Of a DNA stretch of 64,000 nt, positions 47,649 through 58,183 are shown in pieces. The notes beneath the pieces were generated by a model that was given only the letters and a program-made list of their open reading frames with translations, did no database searches and had not been told where the DNA came from. The stretch spans positions 62,001 to 126,000 of the forward strand of contig ARYC01000774.1 of assembly GCA_000711775.1 (NCBI GenBank). The letters run 5' to 3'. This stretch comes from Oxytricha trifallax (lineage: Eukaryota; Ciliophora; Spirotrichea; Sporadotrichida; Oxytrichidae). The position numbers and the translations under genes are program-made. Within the stretch, counting starts at the first letter, position 1, and the number at the start of each line of letters is the position of its first letter.

Positions 47649-49519
47649 TCATGATTGTTAGTAAATCTTCTACATTTACTTTTCATACTCTTCCTTTTTC
47701 ATTTCCCAGGCCTCTCTCCTGGCCCTATCTAGGTACTCATTGCCAGTTTTATTGAATGGTTCGATATCTTCAAACTTAGGAATCTTTTCTTGTACCATTT
47801 CCTTTGCTTGTTAGCCCTTCTAAACAACATTGTCTTTTGCCTGCTTTCCAAGATCAGCAGCCTTATCCTTCATTTGATCGTAGTCCATATTCTTATACTG
47901 ATCTTTCAATTATGAACTCTTGTCTTGGATGTAGTCTTTTGCCTGATAAGCTTTGTCAACTGCTAAATCCTTGGCTTGCTTACCGGTCTCCAAAGCCTTA
48001 TCTTTGACTTGTTGAGTATCGATGTTTGGGGCATATTAATCTTTGAGTTCTTAGCTTTTGTCAGCAATGAATACCCCAAAACCCCTTAATGAGGTTTATT
48101 TGTTATTTAAGGTTATGGGAAGTTAAGAAAATGTGAATAATTTTGTTCTAAAAAGAAAAAATGCCTTGTTTGATTTGATATAAAAAAAAGAGTGTATAAA
48201 ATAATACATCTTTTAATGTATTATATTCAATAAAAAATTCATGGAGGATAATTGAAAAAATTAAAATTTTAGGGAGTTAAAATATTAAAATTGATTAGCT
48301 TAAGCTTTAAACAAAAATATAAATTACAATAAAAACGGAAAAACATTTTGGATAAAAAACTAACTTCAATCTTGTTAAGAAAATTACTTATAAACATACA
48401 TGAAAACAATGATTGGTATCGGTCTTTAAATATAGTCCTTTGCCTGATAAGCTTTATCTACAACAACGTCTTTGGCTTATCTGCCAGTTTCCAAAGCCTT
48501 ATTTTTGACTTGTTAAGTATCGAGGTTTGGGGCATATTAATCCTTGATGTCTTGACTTTTGTCCTCAATGTAGTCCTTTGCTTGATAAGCTTTATCTACA
48601 ACAACATCTTTGGCTTGTCTAAGATTTTCAGTTGGCCTTTCATAAACATCTTAAGCTTTTTCTTTGACATTTTGAATAGTAGACTTATCTGGAGTTATGT
48701 AGTCTACAGCATCCTTAATCAAAGGCACAACAGTTTCTCTCGCTTTCTCAACATATGGCTCGGCAGTGTCAGATACCTTATCAAGTACTGGTTAAATCTA
48801 TTGCATTCCGGCAACGTAGAAATCTTCGGCTTTATCAAGAGCTTTTCTTGCTACATCCTGAGTAGTTTCTATAGCTGCAGAGACTGCGGATTGATCCTCG
48901 TCTCCCCCACTAGATTTAGAGCCCTTTTAAGAGATTCTTGCTTGATCTCTTGTAACTCTCTAGTCTCTTCCTGAGTCTCCTCTTCCTTCCAAGGATCTTA
49001 GCTCCCCTCTACCTCTCTCTTCAAGGTCTCTTGTCTTATCCCTAATGTTCTAAGCTTCTTCTTGAACGAAATCCTTAGCCTTATCAAGGACTTTTCCGGC
49101 ACCCTAAACGACCGATCCTAAGTCTTCCTTAATCGTTTCTTATAATTAATTTACAGTTTTATCTTTAATCATAGTGAGAATATTGGCCTGGTAGTCCCTG
49201 TGTTGACGCTCGTAAGCTTGCTACTGCCTATAAACATCAGTCTGTTCAATTTTTGAGTGAATACTTTCATTGTATTAAATATCTTCCAGAGGAATGGGTG
49301 GAGCAGTTGAATCCTGAATCACTTGCTTTAGATACTTAAAGGGGTGCCTCAACTTTTAAGTGAACCCAAACTCTTTCTTGTGTAGAGCCTCTTCATAAGT
49401 GTACGATGAGTAGACGTGATGCTAACCTTGAGAACCACTTATCGATTCACCCATAAAAACTGGATTTGTGTGAGGATCCCCGCTTGTGATTGATTGTTTG
49501 TCTTTTCTTTGCGACATTT
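47649..49519 (-). CDS. LEA-like protein with DKAYQAKDYI repeats
   Basis: It starts MSQRKDKQSITSGDPHTN at 49519. The first block runs to about 48425 and the second from about 48068 to TGA 47649-47651 (ending EYEKQMQKIYQQS). About 500 residues. The N-terminal 120 residues are soluble and mixed; the rest is an amphipathic helical array with units such as QAKDVVVDKAYQAKDYIEDK and KSQDIKDQYAPNLDTQQV, which recurs three times with small changes. This matches the alternating charged/Ala 11-mer style of group-3 LEA proteins. The single large IES falls inside a repeat unit (DYI | ADKSQELKDQYAP), so the joined unit is intact. The plus-strand 208-codon frame at 48348-48974 is a shadow. Confidence 0.75.
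48069..48425. other. IES about 0.36 kb with one CCCCAAAACCCC tip
   Basis: The insert separates two halves of a LEA repeat; the minimal pointer is AAT (as read on +). Just inside the left boundary lies CCCCAAAACCCC (about 48074-48085). The right boundary has no counterpart. Plus-strand 48086-48345 is AT-rich with no ORF. Confidence 0.6.
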
Positions 49520-49644
49520 GCGACTTTTACTTCTTGAATGAATATAGATAAGCTAAAGATTGAACTAGGCTTTTAAACCTTAATGAGAATTAATTAAGTT
49601 ATTATTTTTAATCAAACCGGTTAATTATAAGTCACAGCTTTACT

Positions 49645-50224
49645 TCATTAATCTGGGCCTTAGTGTTCCCACTTACTATTTATATAATACTAGCTTCTAA
49701 TCAAAATATAAATTTTTCATCATAAGTCTGAAATTCCTCTCTAATTTCTATATTGAAATTCTGCCAATCATTTTCATCTAAACTTTCAATTAAGATTTTC
49801 AATTAATAAATGAAATTGATTATAAACCGTTTAAAAATATTATTGCACAAATTTAATGTGTCCCTCTTAATTCTCGAGTGAATTTTTTGCATCATTCATT
49901 AGCAGACTTTTAATCAGGATAGTCAATTTAATCTTAAAATTCTTCAATTAATCGATTTGTTTGTGCATCGTCAGGGGCATTCCATGATATACCGCTACTC
50001 CCTTCCTTTTAATGTATAACATTCTAATTTTAATCATTTCTAGTCGGTGAAGTCAGCGGTGACCTAATTTTCTTCATAATCTTCGCAAAGATACCCTCTT
50101 CACTCTTTTAAAAGTCTTAAGCATCGTTGTTTATTAATTGATCTTTAGTTTCTTCGTTTGGTTTGCCCTTAAGATGGTCTGACCAACTCTCGCCTCCGGA
50201 CGTAGCTAGGAAATTTTTTATCAT
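49645..50224 (-). CDS. Small acidic protein, several MDSs
   Basis: It starts MIKNFLATSGGESWSDHL at 50224. The block continues through KSEEGIFAKIMKKIRSPL and GSSGISWNAPDDAQTNRL to EFQDQIDYPDQKSAN. A four-base overlap (TCATTCATT at 49892-49900) must be collapsed to continue as DAKNSLENQEGHIK. Then an IES, ESLDENDWQNFNIEIREE, another IES, and SKWEHQGPDQ-TGA (49645-49647). About 150 residues. Divergently oriented to the kinase gene, with a 0.6-kb spacer. Function not recognised. Confidence 0.6.
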
Positions 50225-50830
50225 TTTGACGATTCTTTATTATAATTCTCAGATTCCCTTATAACTCAATTTATATATAGTCAAATATTTTGAATGGATT
50301 TTCTAGGGGTGAATGAAATTACTTAACAAAAAAGAATTTATCCTGGCATAGAAAATTAAAAAAATTCTCTATATCTAACTTCCTACTATAAATCTAGTTT
50401 TTTACATGGCTTACTTAAGGAAAGGATTTTGGATAATCTCTAATACTTACAATAGAAACATAAATTCTGATGAGTGAAGGAATTAATTGATTGTAGTGAA
50501 GATTATAAATAAGAATTGAAAATTAAAAATTTGCTAAAATAATAAAATTGAGGTTAGTAATGAAATATTGGATTGATGTTAGGAAAAATATATTTCTAAA
50601 AAAATATAAATATTTTTAGTAAAGAACTCTTTTAAAAAGTTTTAATCATATTACAAGGCAATTCCCATTTCTAAATTGAATACACTATAAAATTAATGAA
50701 AATATGAAATTACGAAATATAACGATAATTATTATAACTTTAGAAGAAAAAGGAGAAAAAATTTTGCATATAACAAAAATAAGAAATCCATCAATATCTC
50801 AAAAAATAATACTATACATCACTAATAAAA
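50225..50830. other. Divergent intergenic region
   Basis: AT-rich spacer between a minus-strand and a plus-strand gene; probably holds both 5' flanks. A plus-strand frame from 50704 runs into the kinase start out of frame and is not accepted. Confidence 0.45.
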
Positions 50831-52622
50831 ATGGGAGTATGCATGTCTCAAACACAAAACTACGGTGGCTACACATCGAATGGAGAGGTAAACAAGTCGA
50901 TGTTTGTCTTTAAATATGCAATTGGCACTGGCTCATTCGGTACAGTCTGGAAAGTAGAAAAGAAACCCTCAAGATTTCCCCTAGCTATAAAAGTAATGAA
51001 CAAAGCTAAGATTTACAATTTAAGGAGTGTGGACACAGTTATAAATGAAATGGGAAGGACCACATAAGACCTTAACTTGAGGCAAAAAGTGAACGAACAT
51101 GGTGCTGAAGCTATTCTGTCCAGTATATGGGTCCCGCTACTCCTGACCCATGGATTAAGATTGAGTTGGATTCCCAAAAATCAAAGCATTAGAAATATCT
51201 GGTTTATCTTTCTAGATGGCCTAAGCCCCGGTATTAATTTCGTACAGCATTTAATAATAATAATAATAATAAATGAAATGAAGTTACTTGGTACGCTTAA
51301 GCATCCATTTATCGTGAACATGAATTACGCATTCTCAGAGAAGGAATATCTGTATTTAGTTACTGATTTAATGGTGGGAGGGGACTTGAAATATCACTTG
51401 AAAAGAAGGAGACGTAAGTTCACTGAAAGACAATCTCAATTTATCATTGCCTGTATTGTTCTGGGTCTAGAATACTTACATGTTTAATATTTAAATTTTT
51501 ACAAATATATTCGTTGAAAATTAAAGTAAACTTAGAAATTCATTACAATTATGATGTGAATGGAGTTTTGCATAGAGATATTAGGCCAGAGAATATTTTA
51601 ATAGATGGAAAAGGCTATTGCAAATTAGCAGATTTTGGTTTGGCTAGAATATGGTAACCTCTGAATTCCTCAGATACTTCAGGGGCACCTGGGTATGTGG
51701 CTCCAGAGGTTCTCAATAGATAAAATCATGGATAAATTAATAGTAAACCATATTTCTATAAGAGACTTTCAAAAAAATAGACACTTAAATATGCTTGGAT
51801 AATTACAATTAACAAATTTAATGAAATATAATGGTACTGGAGTTGACTATTTCGCTGTTGGAATAATTGCACATGAACTAATGCTTGGAAAGAAACCATG
51901 GCAGGGTAAAGACCGACAATCCTACAAAGATGATCTAATGATTAATAAGAGTATTTATATTATTTTAATATAAAATTTATACATTCAATCATTTCTTAAT
52001 GAAAACGCAAGTTGTGTTAAAGAAAGCTGATACCCCAGAGTCTTGGAATCACGAAGCCTCAGATTTTATTAATAAATGTATACTTAGAAAACCGAATAGT
52101 AGGCTGGGATTGAATGGTCCAAGTGAAATTAAATCTCATGTGTGGTTCAAAGATTTCGACTAATTAACTTTTTAAAAAATATGCTTGTTTGAGTATTAAT
52201 GAGTTTTACGGGACTTATGATTTTTATTTATTTTACTAACTAATATTTTTATGTTTTTGACTGGTAGGCTCTTTTAGCAAGAAAAATTACTTCACCTTTT
52301 ATCCCCTCAATTAAAGCCAAGAATTTTAGTAAAGCAGCCTTAATAGCCAATTTAGATGACAACTCTCAAGACAATCCTGTGCTCATGAAAATGAATAGAG
52401 AGTTACTAGCTGATCCCATTAGCAACATAAAATATTATTGCATTGATAAAATCATCTTAGATATATTACTTTTACATATTAAATAGAATTAATTTTGATC
52501 CAAGCTTCTAAGCTCTCTTTAACGACTATAAATATGATGTAGATGAGGAAAAGAGGAGGGAGTAGGAAAGAGAAGAACTGGAAAAACGCAAGAGAAATAA
52601 TCAGGAGTTAAGGTAATTGTGA
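50831..52622 (+). CDS. AGC-family Ser/Thr kinase, STK32/YANK-like, seven MDSs
   Basis: The joined product is about 390 residues. N-terminal MGVCMSQ fits N-myristoylation. Visible kinase motifs: Gly-rich loop [19 protein letters not shown] (ATP lysine), [33 protein letters not shown], catalytic loop [26 protein letters not shown], and a C-lobe with RPNSRLGL-type [10 protein letters not shown]. The [10 protein letters not shown] motif, N-terminal Met-Gly and overall length resemble the STK32 (YANK) group. The usual Lys of HRDxKPEN is Arg here, a conservative but uncommon change. The C-terminal extension ([15 protein letters not shown]...) ends in a charged helix and TGA 52620-52622. Six IESs with pointers ATAAATGAAATG, ATGT, ATGG, TAATGA, GACT and ACATA all restore the frame. 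Confidence 0.88.
51053..51280. other. IES, 228 bp, pointer ATAAATGAAATG
   Basis: Exact 12-base repeat at 51041-51052 and 51269-51280. Removal joins VINEM to [10 protein letters not shown] in the kinase N-lobe. Confidence 0.88.
51484..51557. other. IES, 74 bp, pointer ATGT
   Basis: ATGT at 51480-51483 and 51554-51557. Removal joins LEYLHV to NGVLHRD just before the catalytic loop. Confidence 0.85.
51732..51834. other. IES, 103 bp, pointer ATGG
   Basis: ATGG at 51728-51731 and 51831-51834. Removal joins LNRQNHG to TGVDYFAVG. Confidence 0.85.
51942..52002. other. IES, 61 bp, pointer TAATGA
   Basis: TAATGA at 51936-51941 and 51997-52002. Removal joins KDDLM to KTQVVLKK. Confidence 0.85.
52162..52262. 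other. IES, 101 bp, pointer GACT
   Basis: GACT at 52158-52161 and 52259-52262. Removal joins WFKDFD to WQALLARK. Confidence 0.8.
52430..52478. other. IES, 49 bp, pointer ACATA
   Basis: ACATA at 52425-52429 and 52474-52478. Removal joins DPISNI to [10 protein letters not shown]. Confidence 0.75.
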
Positions 52623-52989
52623 AAAAATTCAATATTTTCTCAATTAATAAAGAGTTATATTGTCAGTATTATTCGTGGAATTCATAATTAAATTTTCGTG
52701 AGATTTGTAATTTCAATAATTTCATAAATTTAAATTGATATGCAAATATTTGCTATTTGGGGCAGTTAACTCCTTTATATAGTAGAAAATTTACAAATAA
52801 AATTAATTGAACGCGATTCTTTAATCAATCATTAATTATTTCCCTCCAATTCTAAATTATATGACAACCTCATATTTATTTGAGAACGAAAGACTCAAAC
52901 CTATCATAGCTTCTTATAATAACTCTTTTTATATCGTTACTTCCTTATTTTTATAATATTGAATGAAAATTAGAAATTTAAAACATGAG
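52623..52989. other. Intergenic between two plus-strand genes
   Basis: AT-rich; an in-frame TGA at about 52987 lies just before the next coding block. It may hide a further 5' segment of the next gene. Confidence 0.4.
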
Positions 52990-55900
52990 CTTCATATATA
53001 AATTCCAATTTTGATTTTGAAGCCATTCCGTTGAACCTGCGCAAACATATGCGTTTAAGTGTGCAAGAAAACATTGCAACTTTCTGGGTTAACGATGGTT
53101 TTCATTTCTTAGAAGCGCAGTTTACTAAGGATGCTATTAATGAATTTCGCAAGTCCTATTCACATATTAAGTTCCAATCATTTTTTTTAAAAAAATAGTG
53201 ATAGTATTTAGAAATACTTCAATAATTTATTGTAGAATAAAATTTAAGTATTTCGAAAAATTACTGTTTTAATTAACAAATTCTTATATAAAAATCCAAT
53301 GTAATCTTAAAAATTGTGCTAAACATTAATACTATGTTATTTTTAATTTTAATAAATTTATTATTTTAGAAATAAAATCATTGAAAGGCGGTATTATGTT
53401 TATAAGTAAATGGAGCCTCAAGATTAAAGAATGTGACTCAAGAAAAGTATATACCAGCTACTAAAATATGCAGATTCAGTTAGTCATTGAGAGTTTCAAG
53501 CCCCTACTCCACGAGAAGCCAGTCAGACATTAGCTTAAGATCTATACAATTTTCAAGTTAAATAACTATAGTATTTTTGCTATGTTATCTTAATTTTTAG
53601 CTCGTAAATGCCATTAATATCTTTCATGATGAAGATGTCCAAATTTACATAAGACACAAAAGACACGAGTTCATTAAAGAAATCTTAAACACTCACATTT
53701 ACAAGAGTCAAGAATTGAAAGGCAGAGATTTTGCCATGCCATCTATTAAAGCCATTAAAGGAAGTGAAAAATAATACACTTTCCTAGATTCAATGAGCGA
53801 CAAAGAAATGATGATGGATGTAGACTAGAGAGAGGATCCTAAAGTCCATAACGATGAACTGCTTGAGGAGTTGGTCAATGTCATTTGTGAGAGTGAAGTG
53901 CTTAGATGCCAAATTAACGATGTCACAAGATAGGAGTTGATAGAAGATAACTTTGACTTCAGAGAGATCAAGGAAAAGTACAACTTCGGATTGCAATCTA
54001 CTAATGGAATCTTGAAGCACGATTCAAACACAGCACTTGGCACAGCCGCTTCATCTCAAGTTTCGAGATTCACTTCAAACGATGCAGATGACAATTCAAA
54101 CATCGCAGACATTAAACGCATCCTTATCCAAGAGATTGGTGAAGATGATTTCAACTATCTCTACCAAAAGAAAAGCAAACTCATCATGAAAACAATCAAT
54201 GATGGCATTGAGAGATAGATGGTTCAGCAAAACCTTGAGTTTTACAGCAAGGAGCAGTCAAGAAATAACTACAAGCTATTCGTTGCTAATTAAATTGCAG
54301 AGAAGAAAAAGAAGCAAGAATAAAAGAAGAAAAAGACTAAGCTTCAAGGCTACAAGCTTGGATTCACAGCTGATTAAATCAAAGAGAGAATTATGAGATT
54401 CATGGTGACTTTCAACTAAAATCAAGACGATGAAGATCAAATTTTGGAGACTAGACCAAGAGCTTTTTCCCAGGAAAACATCAGAGGTGATCAATCTGAG
54501 ATGCTAGAAACTAAAAGTATGATGAGTTAAGGTTTTGCACTAAGTCAGTTCAACTACAAGAAGAACTTTTTCAAGGATGACGAGACAGAATCAGAAAGAG
54601 AAGAAGACATGACCATGAATTTGTACACTTAAAAGTTATTTTATTGTTTTTTCTGAATGTCGATCAGCATTAAAACACAGTGATTGTTCTTTCTCAAATC
54701 AAGCCAACAATGAAATTGTTCTAAGAATATATTGATTGGTTTAAACAAAACGAAACAACAACCCAATTCAAGTTTGATCTCTTATAAGAAACTTAGAAAA
54801 GAGAACAGGAAATTTTACAGTAGCAAGAACTTGAGAGACAGCGCATCATTTAAAAACAAGAGCAGGAGTAGAGTATTGCAAGAGCAAGATCTCAATCAAG
54901 GCAAATTGAAAACTAAAAGAAAATGGAAGAGCGCTAGAGAAGAGAAGAAGAAGCTAGAAAGAAAGAAGAGGAAAGAAAGGCAATTCTGAGCAAGAATAAA
55001 GAAGACAGATTGGCCCAAAGAAACAAGAGAGCGCTTGTTTCAGACAGCGAAAGTGATAAAGATGAAGAAATGATTGAAGAAGAGCAGCAAGATAAAATTC
55101 AATCATTTAAAGCCGCAAAGCAAATCACTACAGCACAAGTCATAGTGAAATCAAATACTCAAAGTCAAGAATCATAAGTTAGCTAACAATCAATAAAGCT
55201 TATTACTTAAGACATCAAATTACCATAAATTGTTAATCCACCCACAGAGCATAAGCCATCATAATAAAGTCCCTTATCATTGAAGAGTCAAAGTGAATCT
55301 GACAGCGATGACTTTGAAAATGAAAAACTTAGTAAAATTATAGCCGCAACTAATTTATTCCAAAAGATCACACCAGCACCAGTCACTTAAAAGCTTGATA
55401 TCAAGTAATCCTTGGATAAAATCGCTGAACAAAAACAAAATCAGCTGTTTTAAGAAGATAGTGAAATGGTTGAAGAGCAAGTTCATGAAGAGGAATTTCC
55501 TATTGATGAGAGATTGAACAATTTAGACTATATTCTAGGAAATCAAGTGGTTTAAGAAACTAAGAAAGAAGTAATTATAGTTCATTCAGAAACTGAGCAG
55601 GAAGAAGAAGATGAAGAGTCATTTTAAGATAAAACTCATGCTCAAAATAACTAGTAACCTTCAGATTATGAAGAAGAGGAAGAACAGTTGGAAGAGCAGT
55701 AAATGTTTAACATTTAAGTTGAACAAGAAATTCCAATGTCTCCAACGCTTGGTTATCAAGAAGAGGAAGAAGAGGAAGAAATTATCTTAGAGGAGAGAAA
55801 GCCAGAAACCCCAACTCATCAAGTTGAAATATGCACCTTTAACGAAGTTCCACAAGAAACAAGAAGTCAAGAGAACTTATTCGGACAATAAGATCTCCAA

Positions 55901-58113
55901 GATAACTCAGCAAGCAAGGCATCATTTATTGAAAGCGCAAATTTAACTTAAATTAATGAGGATCAGATAATTGAGATAAAGCACATTCAACATGAAATCC
56001 AAAAGCTAGTTGAAATCCAACAAGATTAGTTGGCATCACCCATCAAATTTTATTAAGAACCAGTAGAAGAAAAGGAAATAGCTAAAGAAGATGTTTAAGT
56101 TGGCTTTGTACCTTTTCAAAGACTATCTCAACAGCAACAGTAAATCTAAATGAATTCTCCAGTAAAAGAAAGCAGTCAGGAGGTTTAAATGGAAAGACAT
56201 TAATTCAACACCCCTGAAATGGAGAACTTTGCCATGATGTACCCATAGTACTACTATCCTTAAGCAGCTGCTAACTACATGATGAACTAATAGTAAATGT
56301 AGCAAAATAACCTCTCCGCTCAAACACCTGTGAGACAAGAAATTACTCATTAAACCTAGTAAACTACTTCTCAAATCAATTCTCAGTCACAAACTAAGCT
56401 CCTCGCTTCTTCACAGCAATAGATTTAGACTCATTAAGAAATCATGAGTGACACATCAGTTGATATTAACAAATAGGCACAGTTATAGCATCAAATTGTT
56501 AACTAGAAATGGATCATTACAGAATCAAGCAGAAACAAGAAAGATAAGAAGAGCAAGAAGAAGCATTCTCACAAGAAAATCATAAAAAAGCTGTATACTC
56601 ATGATGCATACTCAGATGATGAAGTCGATGCTGATGATGAAGATGAAACCAGTCAAGATGAAAAGTTAAAGAAGAGATAGTAAAAGGAAAAATCTAAGGC
56701 AAATCAATAAATGCAAAACTAATTTAACGCAAATTAAAACATAGGAGGACTCACAAGTATGGCATAAATTGCTGCCCATGTTGAAATCCCATCTCACATT
56801 ATTGCTGATTCTATTTTCACTTATGAATTATGTCCAAAAAATTATGTAAGCATTTAATGATTTTATTTTACATAATAGACCTTAACAACAGCAACATATG
56901 AATTAATAGTACGCTTAACATAATATTGTACCTTAGCAGTATCGATAAAATAGATATAAAATAGGTAAAATGTGATTTTTATTTAATAATTTAACTGCCT
57001 TTAAAAATAAATATGAAAATTAATTTATATAATAGTACCAATAAAATGAAATAGCGAGAGAGTTTAACTTAACATGCAAATAGTCAAAGAAACTTGATTT
57101 TTATTGAATATTTTTTATTAAGATACTTTTTATTTTTCCCAAAATGTTTGTAGTTGAACGAAGTGATAAATTGGATTATATTTTTGTTTAAATTGTTAGG
57201 GCAATTAAGAAATATTTCTAAATTCAGATCATTTTATGGAAATATAAGGACGCTGATTGTACAACCTCAAATTTAAAGTTAGGTAAAATATTATACTTTT
57301 AATTGCTGTAATGAGTAAAAATTACTAGCACTAGCATTTTTTATATTATATTTTAGAATAAATTGTACTTATTTTAGTCATCAAATATAGTGAAGGCTTG
57401 ATGTTTTAGAGACTATTCAATTCTCATATTTGTTCTTTATTTTCATTTTATTTAAAATTAATGATTTTATTTACAAATAACTTTAAGTATTTATTTGTAC
57501 TAATTTTTAATTTCCAAAAATTTATTATCGATAATTGCCTTCAGCTCAGAATTTCTTGCAACCCCCTATGAACCCTGCTCTTATGAACAACGGTCCTTAT
57601 CCAATGCCATAGATGAACCCAAACGGCTAATTCCATCCTCACTTTAACCCATACAACTTCCAACAATACTAGCTTTAAATGAATCAAATGATGCAGCAAC
57701 AAATGAACTAACAAGTTCCTCATCCTATGAATCTAGCTCCATAAGTACTTCCTCAACCAAAACCTCAGGCCATGAACAATCAAGCTCAATAGTAACTTCA
57801 ATAGCAATAATAAGCTGCCTAGAATGTCCAACTCCCCTCTATAAGTCAAGTTGTGCAATAAAAGCAAGTCCCTTAATCCATCTAACAAGCTTAATCTTAA
57901 AGTAACAACATGAAGTTCAGTATTCCTGTACAACAACAGCCTACAATGAAAACCGTTGCAGCTGCACCCCCTTCTAACCTTAATAGCTTCCTTGATAGTA
58001 TTCCAAATTCAGATAATCTCTCCCCAGAATAAAGCATGGAACTTATTAAACAGCTCAAGGAACTTCAGTATTTAACTTAACTTAGTTAGGCAAACAAAAG
58101 AATCAAGAAATGA
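52990..58113 (+). CDS. Very large Gln/Glu-rich coiled-coil protein, at least seven MDSs
   Basis: The joined product is about 1400 residues. The N-terminal 430 residues are more globular: NFDFEAIPLNLRKHMRLSV, ENIATFWVNDGFHFLEAQF, SKWSLKIKECDSRKVY, FHDEDVQIYIRHKRHEF, RILIQEIGEDDFNYLYQ. Then a basic helix (AEKKKKQEQKKKKTK), a long charged coiled coil (QKREQEILQQQELERQR, RQRREEEARKKEERKA), acidic low complexity (EEEEQLEEQQ), Q-rich stretches, a Lys-rich patch (KKDKKSKKKHSHKK) and a Met/Pro/Gln-rich tail (PMNPALMNNGPYPMPQ). It ends KANKRIKK-TGA 58111-58113. Pointers: AATCATT, TAAAT, TGAAT, AAT, TATCGATAA. The domain layout (folded head, coiled coil, poly-Q tail) resembles scaffold or nuclear proteins; no family recognised. 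The start may be ATG 53049 or in an unseen upstream segment. Confidence 0.75.
53183..53382. other. IES, 200 bp, pointer AATCATT
   Basis: AATCATT at 53176-53182 and 53376-53382. Removal joins HIKFQS to LKGGIMF. Confidence 0.8.
54619..54656. other. IES, 38 bp, pointer TGAAT
   Basis: TGAAT at 54614-54618 and 54652-54656. Removal joins DMTMN to VDQHQNTVIV and corrects a frame change. Confidence 0.78.
56949..57534. other. IES, 586 bp, pointer TATCGATAA
   Basis: Nine-base repeat at 56940-56948 and 57526-57534. Removal joins VPQQYRQ to LPSAQNFLQ. The insert is AT-rich and stop-dense. Confidence 0.85.
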
Positions 58114-58183
58114 AGAAAAATATGTTCAATATTCAACACGATATTATCATTAGAGTATAAAGCAAAATAATTATCTTCGAATA

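Noticed and set aside
48348..48974. Longest stop-free plus-strand frame (208 codons)
   Set aside because: Antisense of LEA-type repeats; the minus strand gives clean DKAYQAKDYI repeats with start, pointer join and stop.
54276..54494. Minus-strand frames over the large Gln-rich gene (also 53790-54043, 56123-56374, 57541-57936)
   Set aside because: Antisense of Lys/Gln-rich coding; no pointers or continuity with neighbours.
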